DNA from: Hyaloraphidium curvatum
Lineage: Eukaryota; Monoblepharomycota; Hyaloraphidiomycetes; Hyaloraphidiales; Hyaloraphidiaceae
NCBI GenBank assembly: GCA_025558095.1
Contig: JAIVFI010000028.1
Location: forward strand, 434,001 to 498,000
Length of the DNA stretch: 64,000 nucleotides
Reading direction: 5' to 3'
Part shown: positions 49,801 through 60,115 of the stretch, in pieces
How the letters are laid out: each line of letters starts with the position of its first letter
How positions within the stretch are numbered: the first letter of the stretch is position 1
Position numbers and translations under genes: made by a program
The notes under the pieces: model-generated
The model's input: the letters and a program-made list of their open reading frames with translations, nothing else
Told to the model about the DNA's origin: nothing
The model's database searches: none

Positions 49801-52218
49801 CGCTGTTGAGGTCCACGGAGTAGGTGCCCATCATGCGGCAGAAGGCCGCGAACGAGACGTAGGACAGGAACAGCACGAAGTAGAAGATGCCAAAGTGCAC
49901 GCCGCGGTCCGTCATGTTGAGGCCGACCATGAAGTAGAAGATGACGGTGAAGAAGAGGATCTGGACCAGCTTGATCGGGATGTCCCAGACGACCTTGGCG
50001 AAGTAGTAGATCATGGGCTGGTACAGCACGAAGCTCTTGTGCTTGTAGAGCACCTGGCGGCCGTCCATGGTCCCGGGGATCTCGGACTGCGCGGCCAGCG
50101 AGTTGAACAGGAGGGCAAAGAAGAGGACACCGCCGCGGGAGAAGGCGCCCGTGCCGGTGAAAGGCAGCTGGAAGTAGACCGAACCGACTGGTAGGAACCG
50201 TCCGTTAGTGGGAAACAGCGGACGCCCCGGCGAACCCACCGATGATGGCCATCATGGTGTTGAACACCGTCCTGAAAATCACCTCCTGCTTCCCTCCCCA
50301 CAGCAGCTGCCCCTCGCGGATGAGGCAAGCGACGAGCTGCTCCCCGTAGGTGGTCGAGTAGGTGCTCGCGACCTTGGTCTTGCCGCTCGTCTCCTTGTAG
50401 ACCCCGTACGCCTCGTCGAACTCCTTTGCCGCCGCCGCCCCCGCGGCGTCGTGCTCCGACATCTCGGACATCATCGCCGCGCACTCGGGCGACGCCAGCC
50501 AGCGGGCCTCGAACTCGGCGGGGGTCTTGGGCACCGAGCCCTCCATCCCCGGCCGGATGACCTGCTCCGCGGGGACCGTGACCCCCGTGAGGAAGTCGGG
50601 GGTGGTGGCCCGCGGCGGGCAGACGAAGCCCATGCGCTCGAAGTAGGCCTTGGCCTCCTCGGTGGGGCCGCAGTAGATGCAGCGGCCGCCGGCGATGAGG
50701 ATGACGCGGTGGAACTTTTCGTACACGGCCTCCGAGGCCTGGTAGAGCGAGGCGAAGATGGTCTTGCCGAGGTAGTCGCACGACAGCCGGAGCGCCGAGA
50801 CGAAGTCGAGCGCCGAGGCCGAGTCGAGGCCCTTGGTCGAGCCGTCGTAGAAGCCGATGGTGGAGCCCACGAGGAACTGCTCGGCGATGGAGACTCGCTT
50901 GCGCTCGCCGCCCGAGACGCCGCGCACGTAGGCGTTGCCGACGATGGTGTTGGCGGCCTTGGTGAGGCCGAGGACACGCATGACGATGTCGACGATGCGG
51001 CGGCGCACGTCGGCCGTCGTGGCGTTGTCCGTGTACGGGACACCCGACTCGCCGACTTTAATGGAAGGGGGAATCGTCAGTTGAGGAGAAGAGAAAGGCA
51101 CGCCAACGTCAACCCACTCCGACACCGAAGAGCAAAGTCAAGCGTCTGCCTGACTGTCAGCGTCGCGTAGTGGTAATCGTCCTCGCCCGAGTAGCTCAGC
51201 TGCCCCTTGTACTTGTGAAGGAAGTCCTTGAGCTCCACGCCGGCGATCTTGATCTCGCCCGTGACCGACTTGAAGAACTTGTGCTGCCCGGCCAGCGCGC
51301 GCAGGAAGGTGGAGCAGCCCGAGCCGGGCTTGCCGAGGACCAGGGCCATCTCCTGCGCGCCAACGAAGCCGGTGAAGTTCTGCAGGAGTGGCCCGGGCGG
51401 GGGGCCCTCGGGCGGTTTGAGGGCCTGGGCGATCTTGTAGCACGAGAACATGGCCTAAACGCGGGGGGAGACCGGAGATAAGCAATTCGGTGTGAAAGAC
51501 GTCGCAAATTAGTGGAACCCACATTGACGACGGTGCTGATCTCGCGCCCGCTGAGGTCGATCCCCTGGACGGCCAGCCCCTTCCAGACCACGCCGCCGCG
51601 CCGCTGCGCGTCCGTCAGCCCCACGGCCGACATGCGCTCCCTGCGCATCTGGGCCATCTTGCCCAACACGTACTCGAAGTCGAAGGCGGGGTCGGCGGGG
51701 TCGAGCCGCGCGTCGGCGTCGCCGGCGGTGCGCTCGGCCAGGGCCAGGATGTCTGCGTACGACGGGTTGCGCGAGGCGATCGCCTTCATCGAGTTGTCCT
51801 GCTGCGAGGCGAGGCCCACGGCCTGCATGGCCAGGTCGGTCAGGCCCTCGGCCACGCCCGGGGTCGGCTCGAAGTTGACGACGGTCTTCCGCCGGGTGAG
51901 CGTCTTCGCGGCGTCGGTCGGAGCCGCGGAAATTGTCGACGGGTTTGTGGCGGCGGTCGACGCGGCCTGGGCCACGGGAGGGGGCAGAGGCGTCGCGGGG
52001 GAGACGAGCCCGGAGGACGCGCCGTTGGCCAGGCCCGCCGCGGCAGCCGTCTCGGCCGGCGCCGTCGCGGCAGCCGCCGCCACGGAGGTCGCCGGCGCGG
52101 TGACGGCGCGCATCTCGATGGGCTCCGCGGCCGACCCCGCGACGACCACGCCGGGCACCCAGTCCCCCGTCGACTCGTCCCACACCTTCGGCCCCGCGTC
52201 CGCGTCTGGCTCCGCCAT
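46861..52218 (-). CDS. PDR/CDR-type full ABC transporter
   Basis: Twelve exons (52218-51523, 51454-51118, 51055-50240, 50187-49465, 49413-48691, 48636-48544, 48489-48083, 48025-47708, 47653-47533, 47473-47403, 47347-47313, 47260-46933) give 1,555 residues in phase. A GTGAGT at the last stop may instead splice to 46861, adding a basic tail. Layout is NBD1-TMD1-NBD2-TMD2. NBD1 has Walker A GKPGSGCST, with Cys for Lys, but an intact VSGGERKRVS. NBD2 has GSSGAGKTT but a degenerate ISVEERKRLT. This asymmetry is the mark of fungal pleiotropic drug-resistance pumps. The first 230 residues are an unusual Ala/Pro-rich extension. It likely exports lipids or xenobiotics at the plasma membrane. Confidence 0.93.
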
Positions 52219-52632
52219 CGCCCGCGGTGCGAAGGAAATTTCGCGTCCGGCTGGGAACGCCGCAGGCAGACGGACTGCTCGCGAGTGGAAGCGGGAAGTG
52301 AAGCCCTGCTGTCCCCGAGGCCGCCCGCAGCCGCAGTCAACGACATCCCTGAACCCTCGGCCACGCGACTTTAGGCCGTGGACAGCCACCAGCGCATCAG
52401 AATGACAGACAACGGATCGACAATCCTAAAGCAGCCCAGCTCCGGAGTGTCTTTCGCCCACATGTTATCTCCGCCCCCCCCCATTTCGCCGCTGTCACCC
52501 CGGTGGCCGCACCTCGAGCTCCGGCCCGAAACGCCCGAGAAAATCCACGCCCACCATCCAGCCAGCACATTTGATGCAGACCGAAAGTCGTCTGGCGCGT
52601 TCTGGGCTCCGCCTATCACCTATCTCCCCTCA
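52219..52632. other. Intergenic
   Basis: This holds the transporter promoter and the 3' end of the RidA gene, both on the minus strand. Frames here are shadows. Nothing else recognised. Confidence 0.5.
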
Positions 52633-53025
52633 TCAAAACCGCCGAGCGATCAGGTCCACCTCAACCAGCGCCCCCTTGGCCAATCCTGTCACCCCGATGC
52701 ACGTCCTGGCCGGCAGCTTCCCCTCGGCAAAGAAAGACTTGTAGGTCTCGTTGAAAGCAGCGTAGTCCCTGTCAAACTCTTTCAGATAGGCCCTCGCCAT
52801 CGTGACGTTCGCGAGTGTCAACCCGCCCAGCCCCGCCAGCACAATCTCCAGGTTCTTCATGACCCGCACCGTCTGTTTCTCGATGCCCTCCGGCAATGGA
52901 GCGTCCGGCTGGCCGGGGAGCGTGGGCATCTGGCCGGTGATGAAAATCCAACCGCCCGCCTCGGTGGCGTGGCTGAAAGTGGCCACGGGCTCCGGAGCGC
53001 CGGAGATCATGTAGAATTCGATCAT
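52633..53025 (-). CDS. RidA (YjgF/YER057c/UK114) family protein
   Basis: A single-exon gene of 130 residues, the normal family length. The N-terminal GAPEPVATFSHATEAGGWIF and ITGQMPT, the middle VMKNLEIVLAGLG, and LPARTCIGVTGLAKGALVEV with the key Arg of PxRT are all present. RidA deaminates reactive enamine/imine intermediates of amino-acid metabolism, mainly in mitochondria or cytosol. No presequence is visible, so this copy is probably cytosolic. It starts 211 bp from the divergent acetyltransferase gene. Confidence 0.88.
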   Translation of the reverse strand: MIEFYMISGAPEPVATFSHATEAGGWIFITGQMPTLPGQPDAPLPEGIEKQTVRVMKNLEIVLAGLGGLTLANVTMARAYLKEFDRDYAAFNETYKSFFAEGKLPARTCIGVTGLAKGALVEVDLIARRF

Positions 53026-53236
53026 ATCGACGGGAACCGGGCGATTCTAAGGCCAGCGAGGGCGAAAGCGACTCCGATAGCGCGATCGGTTCTGAGTTCG
53101 ATCGCCGACGCGCGCGCCCGTCGGGCCGACTCTTGCCCTTGCGTTTTCCTGCTGTGCCTCCGTTCCGGGCTCTTTTTCCGTCCAGCAGTGTTGCTGGACG
53201 AGCTCCGATTCGCGTCTCCCCGGGCCCCGCGGAACA

Positions 53237-54004
53237 ATGCCCTCCGAGGTCCACATCCTCCCCATCTCGACGCTCTTTCACGCCATCGCCGCGCGGCACG
53301 GCCCCGAAAGCGCGACGGAGCGGATCGCGCCCGTGCTCCGCCGGTTCGCGGCCGAGGTGCACGAGCACTGGACGGCCGAATTCTCCGGGTTCGGCCTGGA
53401 TACGCCGGAATCGCTTGCCGACGAGTACATCGGCCCTTGCTGCAAGGCGTTGCCCGCCCCAGAGTGCACGCCACAGATGTGCGCCGCCCTCCTGCTCGGC
53501 ACCGACACACCGACGAAGGACTCGATAGTGGAGCATCCCTTTCTCGCAGCAGACCTCCCCGCCTCCCTCCTGGACCTCGACCCCGCCTCGTGCACCCTGG
53601 TCGGCACCGCCCTCCTGGACGTCGAGGACCTCAGCCCCCGCCCTGGCCTCCCCCGGCCCACGCACCCTTATGAGGCGGTCTCTCCGTGGCTCAACACCGT
53701 CTACGTGTCCCCGGGGCACCGCGGGCTCGGCCTGGCGGACAGGCTGGTCCGGTACGCGTGCCGCATGGCGAGGGAGGCGATGGGGATGCGGTGGTTGTGG
53801 CTTTACACGGATGTGGACGGGGAGTTCGGGATGACGAAATTCTATGAGGGGAGGGGGTTCAAGATGGTCGAGACGTTCGAAGTGCCGTGGTTGGGCAAGG
53901 TGAAAGGGGGGGAGTGCTCGGCGGCTGCGATCATGCGGGCTGATTGGGGGTGGAACGACCCCGAGGGCGGGGACGACGAGGAGGGCATGATCAACGGGGC
54001 ATAA
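53237..54004 (+). CDS. GNAT-family N-acetyltransferase
   Basis: A single-exon gene of 255 residues. The acetyl-CoA-binding motif A is WLNTVYVSPGHRGLGLADRL, with the R-G-x-G-x-A loop. Motif B resembles WLWLYTDVDGEFGMTKFYEG then RGFKMVE, the usual L-x-T...FYxxxGF end. The N-terminal half (EVHEHWTAEFSGFGLD, a run of Cys at PCCKALPAPECTPQMC) is not familiar and may set specificity. No targeting signal is visible. Substrate unknown. Confidence 0.78.
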   Translation: MPSEVHILPISTLFHAIAARHGPESATERIAPVLRRFAAEVHEHWTAEFSGFGLDTPESLADEYIGPCCKALPAPECTPQMCAALLLGTDTPTKDSIVEHPFLAADLPASLLDLDPASCTLVGTALLDVEDLSPRPGLPRPTHPYEAVSPWLNTVYVSPGHRGLGLADRLVRYACRMAREAMGMRWLWLYTDVDGEFGMTKFYEGRGFKMVETFEVPWLGKVKGGECSAAAIMRADWGWNDPEGGDDEEGMINGA

Positions 54005-54317
54005 GCTGGGATTGGAGCGTCGGCTGGGATTGGCGCTTCGACCCGCCGGAAGGGGCGCTGGCGGGGCTTGCTGCGATGCTCGAGCCGGATACCATCATCT
54101 ACAACACGGGCTTGTGGGTCTCGTACGCCTTCAACGACGTGGTGAGGGCCTGTCGTTGGGAGCACGGACGGCGGTTGAGAAGGGACGGGTGGAAAAGCGC
54201 AAGCTCTTTTGGAACAAGCGCCATTTCATGCCCGGCGTTCATCGTGCCTTCAATGAGGTGCTCCTGAGGGAGGTAGTTGCTGCCGATTGGGGGGTCGGGC
54301 AACGTGGGGCATGTTGA
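54005..54317 (+). pseudogene. Possible PC-esterase/SGNH-like fragment
   Basis: One frame reads WDWRFDPPEGALAGLAAMLE then PDTIIYNTGLWVSYAFND; a second continues KRKLFWNKRHFMPGVHRAFN and EVLLREVVAADWGV. The order 'NTGLW ... LFWxxR ... H..N' resembles the middle of PC-esterase or related GDSL-type O-acyltransferase/esterase domains. The frames could be joined by a 41-nt intron from GTGAGG at about 54140, which would be short for this genome; otherwise a frameshift separates them. No start or upstream domain is present, so it looks like a gene remnant next to the acetyltransferase. Confidence 0.35.
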
Positions 54318-56178
<1,861 letters not shown>

Positions 56179-56335
56179 TGCGGGACATTTGGAGACCCAG
56201 GGAATCGGACAGGAATTGACTTCTGGCATTACTGTCGATTGTGGAGTACCCCTATGACGTTCTGCGCTAGATGCTAGACGTACTCTAGACTCTAGTAGAT
56301 TCTTTGCCACAAGACCAAGTTCTCATTTTCCACGC

Positions 56336-58226
56336 CTAGTGCCTGTTCGCGAAGTCGCGGTACGTCCTGATCAGGGCAACCCTTTCCTCCGGCGTCGGCG
56401 CGCCGTCCAAGGCGACAACCTCCGCGGCTGCGGCCTCGCCCCCCTCTGAGTGGAAGTTCGCCACGTAGCTGTCCCAGAGCCCGACAAGGACCCGGCAGGC
56501 ATCCGCGGCGTTGCTGCAAGGATGCGTCAGCGCCGTCAGTGGTGACAGCCCGTCGGAGAGACCCACCTTCGCAGCTGCTGGAGATTCGAGGTGTCGATGA
56601 GCTGCCGGACGTCCTGCACCGTCATCCGCGAGAAGCGGCTTGTGAACTGGCCCAGCTTCATGATTAGCTGGAACTTCATTGTCGTGCACGCGCCCAGGAC
56701 GATCCGGTGCGCCTTTTCCTGGACGCCTTTGGCGATGTCGCTAGCCGCCTGCAATCAATATCAGCTACCGCGGTGCACCCCGGGGGAGCAAGCGACGGAA
56801 GGCAACAAACCGACGGAGTGTCGCGCATCAGGGAGGCCAGCCGCGTCTCATTGACCGTTCTCTTGTTCGCCTTCTTCGCCCCCCGTGCTCGATTGAACGT
56901 TTTGCCAAGGATGGTGTTCGTCTCCTGATCCAGCTTCATGCTGAGCTCCCTTCGCAGGGTCGCAAGAGTCGTCCACGCGTTGTTTGTCCACGTGGTCCGG
57001 AGATCATCGACGAAGCGGGCTCGCTCGTCCTTCAGAATCCGCGTGGCCAGCTGCGTCTGATCCTCGTCAGCATCGTCGAGGTCCAGGTTGTCGAAGTCGT
57101 CCTTGATGATCTCGGTGATTGACGTGACGGGAGCATTGTCGGCCCGGGCCGCCCTGCTGCGTCGCGAGGACCCCGCAGGGGAGTCGTTCAGCTTCTCCGC
57201 GAGGAAAGACTCCATGACGGTGTCGAAGCGCTTCGCAATATCGTGTGCGATGCCTTCCACGAGCAGGTTCTGAAGCGGTGCAACTGAGAAGGAAGTGGCG
57301 TTGTTGGCGGCCCAACCGCCCTGCGTTGGAATTGGATCCTTGCGCAGATCCCAGCCAGCGCTTTAGAGCCCTTTTTCAGGTCTGCCAGTAGGACGATCAG
57401 GGTGAGAACACGACAAGTAGCCCTGGGACCGGCACGAAACGGACATTTCTCACGTAGGTCCTTGCACTCGGCTCCCATCATTCGGCGCTCACTGCACTCC
57501 AAGGCAATCGACTTGACGATCTCCTTGATGGAATCCGGGTTCCAAATCAAGGAGAGGTTATTCTGGACCAGCTCTGCATATTGCCGTTTGGCTTCCGGCT
57601 TGTCCCACTGACACAAATGGAGTGAGGATCCCACAATGTGGGCGCAGATCAAAGAACACGCACCCGCTGCGAAAAGTCTTTGATGTAAAAGAGAACCGCT
57701 TGGAGGGTATCCTCGGCATCCAGGCTGGCAAAACTCTGCAGCAGGCGGGCCACAGACGAGAGTTCCGTCAGGAGCCGGACTTGGTGGTTCTGAAGAAGCG
57801 GAGTTAATCTTTCAGCTGGCTTTCGGATGTTCAAGAGGTGCTTCCCACCTGAGCCTTCCTTCGCCACTGCTGAGCGGTTTCCTCGCTGACGATTTCGGCC
57901 AGCTCGGTCACAGTACGTTGCTGTGGGTTGTTCAAGAGCACATTCGCAGCCACTGGCACAATGCGCGAGACGACAGCATCTTGCCGCCGCTTCTGCTCGT
58001 CCTCCGAAAGCCTCAGAGCTCGAGACGCGACGCCGCTCCCGCTGTCCTTGACCAAAACCTCCGTGAGGAAACCCCGATGGAGGTTCACGGGTGCACGCGG
58101 GCCCAGGAAGGGACGCGGTGGCGCGCGGGGAGACGCACGGATAGGAGGCGTCCCCAACACGCTACGCCTGGAACAAGGTTCAAGAGTACCGCGGTAGGCT
58201 CTAGTGTAGATCGTCTGTCTGTCCAT
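56336..58226 (-). CDS. Hypothetical helical protein, possibly mitochondrial
   Basis: Seven exons (58226-57849, 57789-57664, 57607-57436, 57381-57317, 57269-56811, 56748-56567, 56513-56336) give 519 residues with every phase consistent, which supports a real gene. The N-terminus is rich in Arg, Ser and Pro with few acids until about residue 55 (MDRQTIYTRAYRG, RASPRAPPRPFLGP), suggesting a mitochondrial presequence. The rest is helical, with HDIAKRFDTVMESFLAEK, an acidic DNLDLDDADEDQ, and FQLIMKLGQFTSRFSRMTVQ. I recognise no domain, and there is no membrane segment or nucleotide-binding loop. Confidence 0.55.
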
Positions 58227-58269
58227 CACCGTCACCACGTTCCAGTTCCACCTCGCAAGAGCGCACGAA

Positions 58270-59769
58270 TCACAGCCACCTCGGCCTGCCCCTCGCCGCG
58301 AGCCGCACGAGGAAGAAAGCCACGAAGGTGCCCCCAGGGCCCCTAGCCAAACGCGATCCATCCGCCACGCCCAGATCCGCCGCGACCCGGGGCATCGCCA
58401 GAGCCAGGGCCGAGAGCAGCGTCAACCCGGCGACAAAGTGCGGGAACGACGAGCGGTTCTGCCGCACGGGGGCGAGCGCCGGCAGGGCGTAGAGGCCCGC
58501 CAAGGAGGTAGCGATCAGGTACAGCTGAGCCCACAACCTCGCGAGGAGCAGCGCCGCCGATGTCCAGGAAAATGAGGTGGAGGGTGCTCCGGCCGGCGGG
58601 GAGAAGCCGAGGAAGGATAGCAGCGACGCCGCCACGTGTCCCGAGAGACAGGCCCACCCTCCCAACAGGCACAGGTACACCGCCCCGCAGGCCAGGTCCC
58701 AGAGCGCGATCGGCACCCGAGCCGTGCTCTCGTTCACCAGCAGCTCGAAGTCCAGCGCCTCGATCTGCTGCTCGATGGATTCCCGGTCCAGTGGCGTGTC
58801 GTCCGCGGGCCTGGTAAGCGGGGTTTCCCACTTGTTTGGTTGCGGGGAGAGAAGGCCAGTAATCGAAACGTGGCGGGCGTAACGCCGCGTGACTTCCCGC
58901 GGGCGCGAGGCGCTCCTGGGCGTCGACAGCGACCGCGAGCGGCGGTCCGCCGCGGTGTCGGGGGAAAGCAGGTTCCCGTTGACTGCCGAATCCTGGCGGG
59001 CGAGCAGCCGGGATGCCGCCCCGTGCTTCCCCGGCGCCGGGTTCTCCAGCTGGGATCGCAGGTAGCTCCGCTCCACCTCGATGGCCTCGTTGCGCGCCTC
59101 GAGCCTCGCTCGCAGGTCCAGCGGAATCCAGGCCGAAGCCACGCGCCGGAAGCCCACTTCCGCGCCGAGAGGCGAGGCAAGGAGGCACAAAAGGTACATT
59201 GGCGCGCGCAGCACCCCGAGGAAGAGCGATCCAATCGAGGAGAAGCCCAACAGGCGGCCCGCGGCGACGAAAAGAGCGGCCACAAGGGCGTACGTGAGCA
59301 GCAACGACTTGGCCGCCTCCCGCAAACGTCTTCCGACGTTAGCGCCCGTGTCCGTCTCGAGGTACAAATACGCAGTCGGCAAAAGGCACGCGAGGCTGCC
59401 CGCAGCCACGACGTCCGCCGCCGCGCCCATTCTCGCCAGCAACCCGGGCGTCAGCCACGGTTTTCCCCAGCCCCACGACGCGCAGGCAGATCCGGCCGTG
59501 GCCAGGGGTATCATGGTAAGCTTCTGCAGCACGCCCGCGACGGCCACGGTGCAGAAGAAGAACACGAGCGACAGCGGCTCCCCGAGCGTGTCCGCCAAGA
59601 AAAGTTCAACTTCGTCGTCCTCGGCCCCGGGCCGCTCGGCCTCCAGGCGCTCCCGGGCGCGTGCGGGGCGCCGCCAGCGCGACGCGAGCGACCACGCGCC
59701 GACGACGGTGAAGGCCCAGCTCCAGCCCGCCAGCACGATGTCCTTGACGAGCTCGTGAAACTCGGCCAT
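58270..59769 (-). CDS. LMBR1-like multipass membrane protein
   Basis: A single-exon gene of about 499 residues from Met 59769; Met 59835 is an alternative start. Hydrophobic segments include LSLVFFFCTVAVAGVL, ADVVAAGSLACLLPTAYLYL, LLLTYALVAALFVAAGRLLG, APMYLLCLLASPLG, ALWDLACGAVYLCLLGGWAC, and two near the C-terminus. The AYLYLETDTGANVGRRLREA segment and the late SALALAMPRVAADLGVADGS resemble conserved blocks of LMBR1/LIMR proteins. Members of that family act as lipocalin-receptor-like or cobalamin-export proteins. The assignment rests on these two blocks and topology. Ligand unknown. Confidence 0.55.
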   Translation of the reverse strand: MAEFHELVKDIVLAGWSWAFTVVGAWSLASRWRRPARARERLEAERPGAEDDEVELFLADTLGEPLSLVFFFCTVAVAGVLQKLTMIPLATAGSACASWGWGKPWLTPGLLARMGAAADVVAAGSLACLLPTAYLYLETDTGANVGRRLREAAKSLLLTYALVAALFVAAGRLLGFSSIGSLFLGVLRAPMYLLCLLASPLGAEVGFRRVASAWIPLDLRARLEARNEAIEVERSYLRSQLENPAPGKHGAASRLLARQDSAVNGNLLSPDTAADRRSRSLSTPRSASRPREVTRRYARHVSITGLLSPQPNKWETPLTRPADDTPLDRESIEQQIEALDFELLVNESTARVPIALWDLACGAVYLCLLGGWACLSGHVAASLLSFLGFSPPAGAPSTSFSWTSAALLLARLWAQLYLIATSLAGLYALPALAPVRQNRSSFPHFVAGLTLLSALALAMPRVAADLGVADGSRLARGPGGTFVAFFLVRLAARGRPRWL

Positions 59770-60115
59770 GGGAAAGCTATCGGCAGGGAGCGCGGACCGG
59801 GGGCCCCATTCTGGCGACGGGGAAGGTGGAGGCACGTGTTTCGGGTCGCTGGTCCCCGCGCTCCTCCGGAATCTGTAAGCACTTTACCTGTGAGGCAGAG
59901 CCTGGCGAGGCACGCACGCCATGAGATCAATCCAAGTTGTCAGCTCCAGCACTAGATCTGGCTTTTGCGAGTCATGCCTGCCCACTCGGTGGACTCGGAT
60001 CCCTCTATGCCATCTCGGCGGTTTTTCCGGCCTCACCCGCTCGTTTCAACGCCGGGTCCGTACGGCTCTGGCTCTAACATACCATTGCATTCATCGAAGA
60101 CTATTGCTAAACACA
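59770..60115. other. Intergenic
   Basis: Between the LMBR1-like gene start and the 3' end of the mucin-like gene, both on the minus strand. No gene or repeat seen. Confidence 0.5.

Noticed and set aside
48935-50194. Plus-strand frame of about 420 codons inside the transporter gene
   Set aside because: The composition (His, Val, Glu, Asp repeats) is that of an antisense shadow of the nucleotide-binding domain.
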